Of a stretch of 64,000 bases of DNA, positions 17,248 through 24,497 are shown in pieces. Under the pieces are notes generated by a model that saw only the letters and a program-made list of their open reading frames with translations, was not told the DNA's origin and made no database searches. Each line of letters opens with the position of its first letter. Position 1 is the first letter of the stretch. Made by a program: the position numbers and the translations under genes. Source of the DNA: Tunturibacter empetritectus (GTDB taxonomy: Bacteria > Acidobacteriota > Terriglobia > Terriglobales > Acidobacteriaceae); contig NZ_CP132932.1 in assembly GCF_040358985.1 (NCBI RefSeq), forward strand, positions 3,224,001-3,288,000. The letters run 5' to 3'.

Positions 17248-18534
17248 ATGGCACTTGAATTAGAGCGGGTGAGACGAAAGGGATTGTCTCTGCATGGCCT
17301 GGGCGTCGTCTGCGGATTGACGGCGGGCGTTTGGCTGGGGGCGGCGGAGGCTCCTACGAAGCTTGTGAACGCAGGGTTCTCGCCGTTTGCTATCTCTCTG
17401 TGTATGGTCGCCGGGGTGTTCACGGCGCGGTGGACCTTCCCCACGCTGTTGAAGGGGACGGGCTATGTCTTCGCGGATCTGTCGGAGAGGAAGCATTTGA
17501 TTGTATGGGCGCTGCTAGCTGGCGCGCTGTGGGCGGTGGCAAATACTCTGACCGTATTCGCGATTCGGGATGTTGGGTTGGCGGTTGCGTTTCCGATGTG
17601 GAATGCGAATTCGCTAATTGGGTTGTTCTGGGGACGGGCTCTGTTTCGTGAGTTGGAGGGAGCGAGCGGAAAGAATACTGCAAAGGTGGTGTTTGGTGCG
17701 ATTGCGATCGTGATTGCAGCAGTGATGCTGGGCTTCAGCACGATCCACGGAGGGGCGATTGGGAGTCATGCTCTTCGCGGAGTTGTTGCGGCGTTGGGCG
17801 CGAGTTTGATGTGGGGGACGATGTATGTTCCGTATCGCAAGGCTTATCTGAGTGGGATGAATCCTCTGTCGTTTGTGACGGTGTTTACGTTGGGGGAGCT
17901 GGGAACGGTGCTGGCGTTGACGCTGGCTCTGGACGGCGGGGCGCACTCGTCTGCGTTCCAACTGCTCCATATGCCGGGAGTTTTGTTCTGGCTTTTTCTT
18001 GGAGGGTTCGTCTGGGTGGTGGGTGATCTGTTCCAGCAGTTCGCGGCGAAGTATCTGGGGATTGGGCGCGGGATTCCACTCTCAAATACGAATCAACTTT
18101 GGGGACTGGCGTGGGGTGCGCTGGTGTTCGGCGAGCTGGCGAAGGCTGATCGGCAGCACAGGTGGATGGTCATTGGAGGGTCGGTCATCATGATCCTTGG
18201 TGCACTCGCAATCAGTACGGCGGTTGCTTCAGCGAAGGAGCAAAGCTCGACGAATGAGGCGGTGTTGCGAGAGTGTAATCGGTACGGCCTGGACTATCAG
18301 CGAACGATGATGGCGCAGGCAGGAGATGAGTTTGACGGGAGAGACGGACGGCGTCGGTGGTGGGATTACCTTATCGTTCTGACGGCCACTGCAGTTTTTA
18401 TCACGCTGGGAGTTCGCGCGGTGGTGCCACCGCTGGCGATGAACCTGAGTTGGGTGGTGATTCTGAGCGTGCTGCTGTTGGTTAGTCTCCTCGTTGGAGG
18501 ATGGAGTCTCTGGCGGCGGACGCGATTCAGTTAG
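17248..18534 (+). CDS. GRP/DMT-type sugar permease (GlcU/RbsU-like)
   Basis: About 428 residues with roughly ten hydrophobic helices in two repeats. Segments such as GLAVAFPMWNANSLIGLFWG and GRGIPLSNTNQLWGLAWGAL match the glucose/ribose-porter branch of the drug/metabolite transporter superfamily. A hydrophilic insert (NRYGLDYQRTMMAQAG...GRDG) precedes the last two helices. The ATG at 17248 has GAGGGGAG just upstream; the ATG at 17197 lacks one. Being divergent from the GH89/HGSNAT-like/kinase operon, it probably imports the released sugar. Its end overlaps the convergent tetR-type gene by four bases. Confidence 0.8.
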   Translation: MALELERVRRKGLSLHGLGVVCGLTAGVWLGAAEAPTKLVNAGFSPFAISLCMVAGVFTARWTFPTLLKGTGYVFADLSERKHLIVWALLAGALWAVANTLTVFAIRDVGLAVAFPMWNANSLIGLFWGRALFRELEGASGKNTAKVVFGAIAIVIAAVMLGFSTIHGGAIGSHALRGVVAALGASLMWGTMYVPYRKAYLSGMNPLSFVTVFTLGELGTVLALTLALDGGAHSSAFQLLHMPGVLFWLFLGGFVWVVGDLFQQFAAKYLGIGRGIPLSNTNQLWGLAWGALVFGELAKADRQHRWMVIGGSVIMILGALAISTAVASAKEQSSTNEAVLRECNRYGLDYQRTMMAQAGDEFDGRDGRRRWWDYLIVLTATAVFITLGVRAVVPPLAMNLSWVVILSVLLLVSLLVGGWSLWRRTRFS

Positions 18535-19196
18535 GACTTTGAACGCGGGATTGACTTCTTCTGCATTCGATCTTTATGGGATGGACTCAGACGCGACTCG
18601 AGATACGCCGCGAGAGCAATTTTGTATTCCTTAACCAGCTCCTGGCGCTCTTTGGAGCTGGCTTCTGCGTAGAGCTTATTCATGCCTTTGATGATGCCCA
18701 GGGAGACGTTGGCCAATCGAAACGCTACTTCTTGCGTGAGGGTAGGTTTCTTGCTTCGGAATACCTTAGCAATTCGCTCTCGTAATCGGTTTCTTGCCTC
18801 TGGGCTGCGCTTGTATTTTACGGGGGCGTCAAGAATTGCGAAGTAGGCGGGGTGCTCGTCTACGAAACATATCGTCAGCTCGACGAAGCGGTGGGCTATT
18901 TGTTCGGCTGACATCTCCGCCACGGCCTCCTCGTTGAGGTGCGTCCAGCGCTCCTCCATCTCTGCGACGTATTGGCCTCGAAGTGCGAGGACGATGGCCG
19001 GTTTATTGGGAAAGTACTGATATACGGTTCCGATGGATGCCTTGGCTCGGTCGGCGATCTCTGTCATGGTGGCGGCGTCGTAGCCGACTTCAGCCAGCAG
19101 AGACGCAGCTGCATCAAGTAACTGAGCGACGCGCCGTTCGCCCCTCTCCTGCTGGGGAGCCCGCCTTGGGCTTGACATTGTTGAGGACATGCTCAT
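18531..19196 (-). CDS. TetR-family transcriptional regulator
   Basis: The 221-residue protein has the TetR helix-turn-helix at residues ~20-65 (ATMTEIADRAKASIGTVYQY FPNK). A ligand-binding half and a basic C-terminus (KDRMQKKSIPRSKS) follow. It is divergent from the isochorismatase-like/membrane/MFS operon at 19325, with a nested inverted repeat at 19209-19242 between them. Repression of an exporter operon, relieved by its substrate, is the expected logic. Confidence 0.9.
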   Translation of the reverse strand: MSMSSTMSSPRRAPQQERGERRVAQLLDAAASLLAEVGYDAATMTEIADRAKASIGTVYQYFPNKPAIVLALRGQYVAEMEERWTHLNEEAVAEMSAEQIAHRFVELTICFVDEHPAYFAILDAPVKYKRSPEARNRLRERIAKVFRSKKPTLTQEVAFRLANVSLGIIKGMNKLYAEASSKERQELVKEYKIALAAYLESRLSPSHKDRMQKKSIPRSKS

Positions 19197-19208
19197 ATTC
19201 TAGCTCTG

Positions 19209-19242
19209 GAAACAAATTGAGGAAACCCTCATGTTTTGTTTC
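19209..19242. promoter_or_regulatory. Nested inverted repeats, candidate TetR operator
   Basis: GAAACAAA and TTTGTTTC form an 8-base inverted repeat 18 bases apart; inside it TGAGG-aaac-CCTCA forms a second one. The site is 13 bases before the tetR-type ATG and about 83 before the hydrolase gene. A further small dyad AGCTTttcAAGCT lies at 19268-19280. Confidence 0.5.
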
Positions 19243-19324
19243 GATCCGTTGCTAATCTCTTTGATCTAGCTTTTCAAGCTGGTTGATCGTAGCCGTAGTC
19301 TGAGGAAATAGAAGGAGAACACCC

Positions 19325-19888
19325 ATGGCAGTCACCTCGCTTGACCCCATCACCGCTCTTGTTGTCATTGATTTGCAAAAAGGCATCGTTGCGATGCCTA
19401 CCGCTCATCCGACGGGAGAGATTGTGAAGCGAGCCAGCGTCTTAGCTGACTTGTTTCGCCGGCGGAAGTTGCCGGTGGTGCTGGTGAACGTATCTGCAGG
19501 AGCACCTGGCCGGACAGAGCAGGCTCCGAGGGTACGCGAGTTTCCTGCAGGATGGACTGATCTGGTTCCTGAGTTGAATCAGCAGCCTGAGGATCATCTA
19601 GTGACGAAGCGGACCTGGGGAGCGTTTACGGGCACTGGCCTTGAGGAGTACCTGAAGAAGAAGGGCGTTACGCAGGTTGTCATCGTTGGCGTTGCCACGA
19701 CTGCCGGTGTTGAATCTACCGGACGCCAGGCGCACGAGTTCGGGTTCAATGTCACCTTCGCCGTCGACGCTATGACAGATATGAACCTCGATGCTCATAC
19801 GAACAGCATTCTGCGGATCTTTCCACGTCTGGGAGAGACGGGCACGACCCAGGAGATTCTTGGTCTGCTCGACAGCAACCAGGTCTAA
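19325..19888 (+). CDS. Isochorismatase-like cysteine-hydrolase-family protein
   Basis: The 187-residue single-domain protein has the family Asp in LVVIDLQKG, the Lys in VTKRTWGAF and the G-V-ATTAGVEST segment. Where cysteine-hydrolase members carry the nucleophilic Cys, this segment shows Ala/Gly, so ordinary amidase chemistry is doubtful and an isochorismatase-like or non-standard reaction is possible. GGAGA lies ahead of the ATG. It heads an operon with a small membrane protein and an MFS exporter under a divergent TetR regulator, suggesting detoxification plus export of one compound. Confidence 0.85.
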   Translation: MAVTSLDPITALVVIDLQKGIVAMPTAHPTGEIVKRASVLADLFRRRKLPVVLVNVSAGAPGRTEQAPRVREFPAGWTDLVPELNQQPEDHLVTKRTWGAFTGTGLEEYLKKKGVTQVVIVGVATTAGVESTGRQAHEFGFNVTFAVDAMTDMNLDAHTNSILRIFPRLGETGTTQEILGLLDSNQV

Positions 19889-19909
19889 TGAAAGAGGAGG
19901 GTTTGACGG

Positions 19910-20239
19910 ATGGAATGGAATCACTCTGTAGCTTATCTGTTTGGTGGCGTTTTTCTCACAAATGCTATTCCGCATTTTGTGAGTGGCGTAATGGGGCGTC
20001 CGTTTCAAAGCCCATTTGCTAAACCGCCCGGACAGGGGCTTTCTTCTTCAACAGTGAATGTGCTTTGGGGATTTTTTAACCTGGTGATTGGTTATGTCCT
20101 GATATGCCGAGTTGGCAGCTTTAATTTGCGCTCTACGGGTAATGTTGTTTTTCTAGGGCTGGGCATACTCCTGATGAGTGTAATGACGGCGCGCAGCTTT
20201 GGGCGGTTTCACGGCGGAAATTCCCCTGGTAACTCATGA
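19910..20239 (+). CDS. Small membrane protein of unknown function
   Basis: At 109 residues it has about three hydrophobic segments (VAYLFGGVFLTNAIPHFVSG, VNVLWGFFNLVIGYVLI, VVFLGLGILLMSVMTA). The AIPHFVSGVMGRPFQSPFA motif recurs in short uncharacterised membrane proteins. AGAGGAGGG precedes the ATG, and the stop overlaps the MFS start (ATGA), so it is translated with the exporter. Function unknown. Confidence 0.75.
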   Translation: MEWNHSVAYLFGGVFLTNAIPHFVSGVMGRPFQSPFAKPPGQGLSSSTVNVLWGFFNLVIGYVLICRVGSFNLRSTGNVVFLGLGILLMSVMTARSFGRFHGGNSPGNS

Positions 20240-21516
20240 GCGTCTCAGCAAAAGACACCTTCCGCTCGCTGAACAGTTTTAACTATCGAGTGTGGGCTGG
20301 TGGAGCGCTCGTCTCGAATATCGGAACGTGGATGCAGCGCACTGCACAAGACTGGATTGTTCTTACCGAGTTGACTCACCATGATGCGACCGCTGTTGGT
20401 GTCGTCATGGCGCTGCAGTTTGGCCCACAGGTTTTGTTACTGCCGCTGACGGGTTTTGCTGCTGATCATCTTGACCGGCGAAAGCTGCTGATTGCTACTC
20501 AGGCGGCCATGGGATTCCTAGCCTTAGGACTAGGTGTTCTCACCATTGCAGGACTCATTCGTCTGTGGCATGTGTATGTGTTCGCGTTTCTTCTGGGTTG
20601 CGTTACCGCGTTCGATTCGCCGACACGCCAGAGTTTCGTCTCCGAGTTGGTGGGGGAGGCAGATCTGTCGAACGCAGTGGGGCTGAACTCGACCTCATTC
20701 AATGCTGCGCGGATGATCGGTCCCGCAATCGCTGGCGTTCTCATCGCGGCGGTGGGATCTGGTTGGGTGTTTCTGATTAATGCGGCATCGTTTGCTGCCG
20801 TACTTTGTTCGCTGAGTCTACTTCGCGTCGGAGAACTACACCGGGAGCATAGAGCCGTTCGAACACGGGGAAGTCTCGTCGAAGGGTTTCGTTATGTCTG
20901 GAAGAGACCGGATCTGAAAGCTATATTTCTCATGCTTTTTTTGATTGGCACGTTCGGGATCAACTTTCCAATCTTCATCTCAACTATGTCCGTGACCGTC
21001 TTTCATGCGGAAGCGAGCCAGTACGGGTTTTTGACTTCGACTATGGCGATTGGATCAGTCGCTGGTGCACTTCTCGCTGCGAGACGAGAAAGACCGAATG
21101 TGACTCCCTTGCTGGTTGGAGCGGGGATGTTCGGGGTTGGATTGGCGCTAGCAGCGATCATGCCTAACTATTGGCTCTTTGGGCTAGCTCTTATTGTTAT
21201 CGGCGTGTCTGCGCAGACTTTCACCACCTCGACGAACAGCTTGGTGCAGCTTTCGACGGAGCCTGCCATGCGTGGTCGGGTGCTGGCGATCCTCTTGGCG
21301 GTGGTCTTTGGTGGTACTCCTATCGGAGCGCCGATTGTCGGGTGGGTCGCTGACAGGTTTGGGCCGCGCTGGGCGCTTTGTATTGGCGCTGCTTCAGGAT
21401 TTGCGGCGGCAATTGTAGGCATCTACTATCTCGCGAAGTACCGTCATCTGCGGGTGAGCTTCGGCGCTGGACGTCTTCGCTTCACCATGGATGAAGGTAG
21501 TCTCGTTGCGCGTTGA
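20236..21516 (+). CDS. MFS transporter (EntS/DHA3-like exporter)
   Basis: The 426-residue protein has about twelve hydrophobic helices. The opening NYRVWAGGALVSNIGTWMQR and the loop GFAADHLDRRKLL between helices 2 and 3 are typical of the MFS_3/EntS-like group, which exports siderophores, macrolides and other small molecules. Translational coupling to the small membrane protein and shared control with the isochorismatase-like gene suggest one efflux or detoxification unit. The substrate is unknown. Confidence 0.9.
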   Translation: MSVSAKDTFRSLNSFNYRVWAGGALVSNIGTWMQRTAQDWIVLTELTHHDATAVGVVMALQFGPQVLLLPLTGFAADHLDRRKLLIATQAAMGFLALGLGVLTIAGLIRLWHVYVFAFLLGCVTAFDSPTRQSFVSELVGEADLSNAVGLNSTSFNAARMIGPAIAGVLIAAVGSGWVFLINAASFAAVLCSLSLLRVGELHREHRAVRTRGSLVEGFRYVWKRPDLKAIFLMLFLIGTFGINFPIFISTMSVTVFHAEASQYGFLTSTMAIGSVAGALLAARRERPNVTPLLVGAGMFGVGLALAAIMPNYWLFGLALIVIGVSAQTFTTSTNSLVQLSTEPAMRGRVLAILLAVVFGGTPIGAPIVGWVADRFGPRWALCIGAASGFAAAIVGIYYLAKYRHLRVSFGAGRLRFTMDEGSLVAR

Positions 21517-21554
21517 AGTTGCGTTTGAACTATTTCCGAGCCGATGGTGGGAGT

Positions 21555-22040
21555 TTATCTTTGCGGTGCGAGCTTTGCTTGACCGAAGTGGTAGGCGAGG
21601 TGTGCGGTTCTGCTGAGTAAAATGGTGAAGCGGTTGCGATGAGGCTCGAGCTTGAAGTCTTCCTGGGAGATGGCGGTGTGTCTCTGTGCCCAGTCCGAGC
21701 CTGACAGGTTCGAGAAGGCGGTCCAAAGGGCATCGTTGACTTCATTCCAGATTCGCTTCAGGTCTGCTCCCGAAGGCAGATTCTGTGAGTGCCCGTCGGG
21801 ATTGGCGATGAAGATGAAATCGAGCTCCGGATGTAATCTCTGGCCCAATCCCAACAAGGGTAGAAGTGCATCGCTGCTGGCTGCTAAATGGCCCCAGAGA
21901 TAGATAAGCCTGTTCTTTCCCGGGGCGACCTGCTCGAGAAGCTGTTCCTCCGTTAGAGCGCTGAAGAGCTTTGTTGTGCGGTCAACGTTTGCCTTCCAGC
22001 TGCGGAGCGCTGAGTCGATGAGCGAAGCTTCTGGGTTCAT
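21555..22040 (-). CDS. DinB-like metalloprotein (four-helix bundle)
   Basis: At 161 residues it shows a helix with WGHLA (first metal His, near residue 50) and the C-terminal HLAYHFGQAKLA with two more His, as in the DinB/YfiT-like putative metalloenzyme superfamily. These often act as thiol-dependent transferases or hydrolases; the substrate is not predictable. It stands alone between convergent MFS and same-strand SDR genes. Confidence 0.8.
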   Translation of the reverse strand: MNPEASLIDSALRSWKANVDRTTKLFSALTEEQLLEQVAPGKNRLIYLWGHLAASSDALLPLLGLGQRLHPELDFIFIANPDGHSQNLPSGADLKRIWNEVNDALWTAFSNLSGSDWAQRHTAISQEDFKLEPHRNRFTILLSRTAHLAYHFGQAKLAPQR

Positions 22041-22211
22041 GCTGTAGTACCTCTCTTATGGAAAAAGCTAAGATAACAATGCATTCAATCATTGATGTTC
22101 TCTACTTCTGTGCCTGTACGGCGGTCGCCACGCTTGAACTGGCGTCGCCACGCTGCTAATGCGGTCGGCAGCGTGGCAGACTCAGTTCGTTGTCAGCTAT
22201 GTGCTGTTGCG

Positions 22212-22943
22212 TTAGATCTGTGCTGTTCCGCCATCGACGAAGAGCTCGATGCCGTTGACGAAACTGGAATCGTCGGAGGCGAGAAAGAGCGCAACGGTTG
22301 CGATCTCCTCAGGACGACCGATTTCGCCACGAGGGATGAGCGTCTTGAAGTACTCCTTGGCGTCTGGTCCGAGGGGGTCGAGGATTGGGGTATCGATCGT
22401 GCCCGGACTGAGCACGTTGACGCGGATTTTGCGATCTTTGAGGTCATTAAGCCAGGTGCGCGCGAAGGATCGCACCGCGGCTTTGCTGGCGCTGTAGACG
22501 CCGAAAGCAGGGAAGCCTTTGATGCTGGCGATGGAGCCGTTCATGAATATTGAGCCGCCGTCGTTGAAGAGCGGGAGAGCCTTCTGGACGGTGAAGAGTG
22601 TGCCGCGTACGTTGAGGTCGAATGTTTTGTCGAAGTGTTCTTCGGTGACTTCGCCGATCTTGGCAAACTCGCCCTGGCCCGCACTGGCGAAAAGGACGTC
22701 GATCTTTCCTTTTTCTTTTTTTACGGTCTCGTAGAGACGATCGAGGTCTGCGAGGTTTGCGGCATCGCCCTGGACTCCTGTCACATTTTTGCCGATTGCC
22801 TTGACGGCTTCATCCAGCTTGTCCTGACGGCGACCGGTGATGAAGACGTAGGCGCCTTCTTTTACGAAGAGTTTAGCGGTAGCGAGTGCCATGCCAGACG
22901 TCGCTGCTGTAATGACGGCTACTTTTCCTTCGAGTTTGCCCAT
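22212..22943 (-). CDS. Short-chain dehydrogenase/reductase (classical SDR)
   Basis: The 243-residue protein has a cofactor motif [12 protein letters not shown] (the third Gly replaced by Ala), the NAG-equivalent FASAGQGE, a catalytic Ser in MNGSIAS, YSASK with the Tyr/Lys pair, and the C-terminal [13 protein letters not shown]. It is likely an NAD(P)H-dependent oxidoreductase of unknown substrate. AAAGGA precedes the ATG at 22943. It lies 105 bases downstream of a second SDR gene on the same strand and may be co-transcribed under the divergent ArsR regulator. Confidence 0.88.
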   Translation of the reverse strand: MGKLEGKVAVITAATSGMALATAKLFVKEGAYVFITGRRQDKLDEAVKAIGKNVTGVQGDAANLADLDRLYETVKKEKGKIDVLFASAGQGEFAKIGEVTEEHFDKTFDLNVRGTLFTVQKALPLFNDGGSIFMNGSIASIKGFPAFGVYSASKAAVRSFARTWLNDLKDRKIRVNVLSPGTIDTPILDPLGPDAKEYFKTLIPRGEIGRPEEIATVALFLASDDSSFVNGIELFVDGGTAQI

Positions 22944-23048
22944 GTAGATTCGTCCTTTCACATTTGCTGTGTGTGTTTGTTGAAGTCGGATGGGAAGCCC
23001 ACTCAAAACGCGCGGTGACGCTGGCGTCGAGTGGGCCTGGTGCGAGGT

Positions 23049-23795
23049 TTAGCGGAGACCGCCACCGGTGATGACGCGCTCGCCGGTGATCCACTTTGCG
23101 TCGTCGGATGCAAAGAAGGTGACAACGGAGGCGATGTCGTCGACGCGGCCTGCGCGGCCGAGAGGGGTCTGCGCTACGAGAGCCTTCTCGAAGTCGGATC
23201 CGATGAAGCCTGCAGATTGTGTGCCTTCAGTATCGACGATGCCAGGATTGACGGAGTTGACGCGGATCTTACGCGGACCAAGCTCCTTTGCGAGGACGCC
23301 GGTGATGGCGTCGAGAGCGCCCTTGGTGGCGGTGTAGACAGAACTGTTTGGAGGAGTGAGGCTGCTGACGCCTGAGCCGATGTTGATGACGCTGGCCCCT
23401 TCGCCGAGATGTTTGACCGCAGCCTGCGTGGTAAGGAGAACGCCGAGGACGTTGATGTTGAAGATCTTGTGGAACTGCTCTTCTGTTACGGCTTCGAGAG
23501 GGGAGAACTCGTACACCCCGGAGTTATTGACGAGGATGTCGAGGCGTCCGTAGTTTTTGATGGCTGCGTCGATGATGCCCTGCGCTTCCGCAGCCTTCGA
23601 GACGTCACCACCTACGGCGACGGCTTTGCCTCCGGCTGCGGTGATGGCGGAGACGACGGTGTCTGCGCCAGACTTGCTGGAGGCGTAGTTGACGACGACT
23701 GATGCCCCTTCGGCGGCGAGCGACTTGGCAATGGCGGCTCCGATACCCTTGGATGCGCCGGTGACGACTGCGACTTTACCCTTTAGCTTGCTCAT
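23049..23795 (-). CDS. Short-chain dehydrogenase/reductase (FabG-like)
   Basis: The 248-residue classical SDR has TGASKGIGAAIA, NNSGVYEF, INIGSGVSS, YTATK and the C-terminal ITGERVITGGGLR. The complete Ser/Tyr/Lys triad indicates an active NAD(P)-dependent oxidoreductase acting on a 3-oxoacyl, sugar or xenobiotic carbonyl. GAGGGA lies just upstream of the ATG at 23795. It is divergent from an ArsR-type regulator gene starting at 23961. Confidence 0.88.
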   Translation of the reverse strand: MSKLKGKVAVVTGASKGIGAAIAKSLAAEGASVVVNYASSKSGADTVVSAITAAGGKAVAVGGDVSKAAEAQGIIDAAIKNYGRLDILVNNSGVYEFSPLEAVTEEQFHKIFNINVLGVLLTTQAAVKHLGEGASVINIGSGVSSLTPPNSSVYTATKGALDAITGVLAKELGPRKIRVNSVNPGIVDTEGTQSAGFIGSDFEKALVAQTPLGRAGRVDDIASVVTFFASDDAKWITGERVITGGGLR

Positions 23796-23905
23796 GACTG
23801 ATCCCTCTTTAAGTTGCTTTAGAAACTCGAGATTTTGCACTGCCTGCGGTCGCAGGTTCCGACTGCTGGTGAGTAGATGGGGTTTGGCAGCTGAAGGATT
23901 CATTA

Positions 23906-23931
23906 GTTCAGGATTTATGCACTATTGAACA
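23906..23931. promoter_or_regulatory. Inverted repeats between SDR and arsR-type genes
   Basis: GTTCA and TGAAC form an inverted repeat 15 bases apart, and ATTG-AA-CAAT overlaps the right half. The position between two divergent starts fits an operator for the adjacent regulator, but the arms are short. Confidence 0.3.
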
Positions 23932-23960
23932 ATTTATTTAAAAAGACTATTGTGGTGTCC

Positions 23961-24356
23961 ATGAGGCCTTTATTCCACCCCTCGGTCCAGGACGTGACAG
24001 TTGAAGCGATCCTTCATGCCTTGTCTGACCCTGTGCGTGTGGCGATCTATGCCGATATTGTTGGACAGAATTGTTCGCACAATTGTGTGGCGTTTTCGAA
24101 TATCAGCGAGAAGCCGATACCGAAGTCAACGCTTTCACAGCACTTCAAGATACTTCGCGAGGCTGGGTTGATTCGGGGTGAGCGGCAGGGTGTCGAGATG
24201 CACAACACGTCTCGATGCGCGGAGATCGACAAGCGCTTTCCGGGGTTGATTGGAGCCATTGTTACGGCGCATAAGGTTCAGTTGGCCGAAGGAGAGCGGC
24301 AGACGAGAGCGGCGAAATCAAAGGCTGCGCGACGAATGCAAGCAGTTAATAGATAG
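23961..24356 (+). CDS. ArsR-family winged-helix regulator
   Basis: About 131 residues from the ATG at 23961 (a TTG at 23925 is open but lies on the putative operator). It contains ALSDPVRVAIY and the recognition helix STLSQHFKILREAGLIRGER of the ArsR fold, with a Cys pair NCSHNC between them that could sense metal or redox, though it is not the classical ELCVCDL site. It is divergent from two SDR genes, which it probably represses. A basic tail RAAKSKAARRMQ ends the protein. Confidence 0.85.
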   Translation: MRPLFHPSVQDVTVEAILHALSDPVRVAIYADIVGQNCSHNCVAFSNISEKPIPKSTLSQHFKILREAGLIRGERQGVEMHNTSRCAEIDKRFPGLIGAIVTAHKVQLAEGERQTRAAKSKAARRMQAVNR

Positions 24357-24497
24357 CTCGCGACAAGATTAGGCGTTCCAAGAACGAATGGCGAAAATTT
24401 CAGACTTCCGTCTTTGAAAGTGATCGTAATTTGGGAAGTTCACTGCTCTTTGTGCACGAGAGGGCTGGCACCTTGTGATCAGTCAAATAATTTGCTG

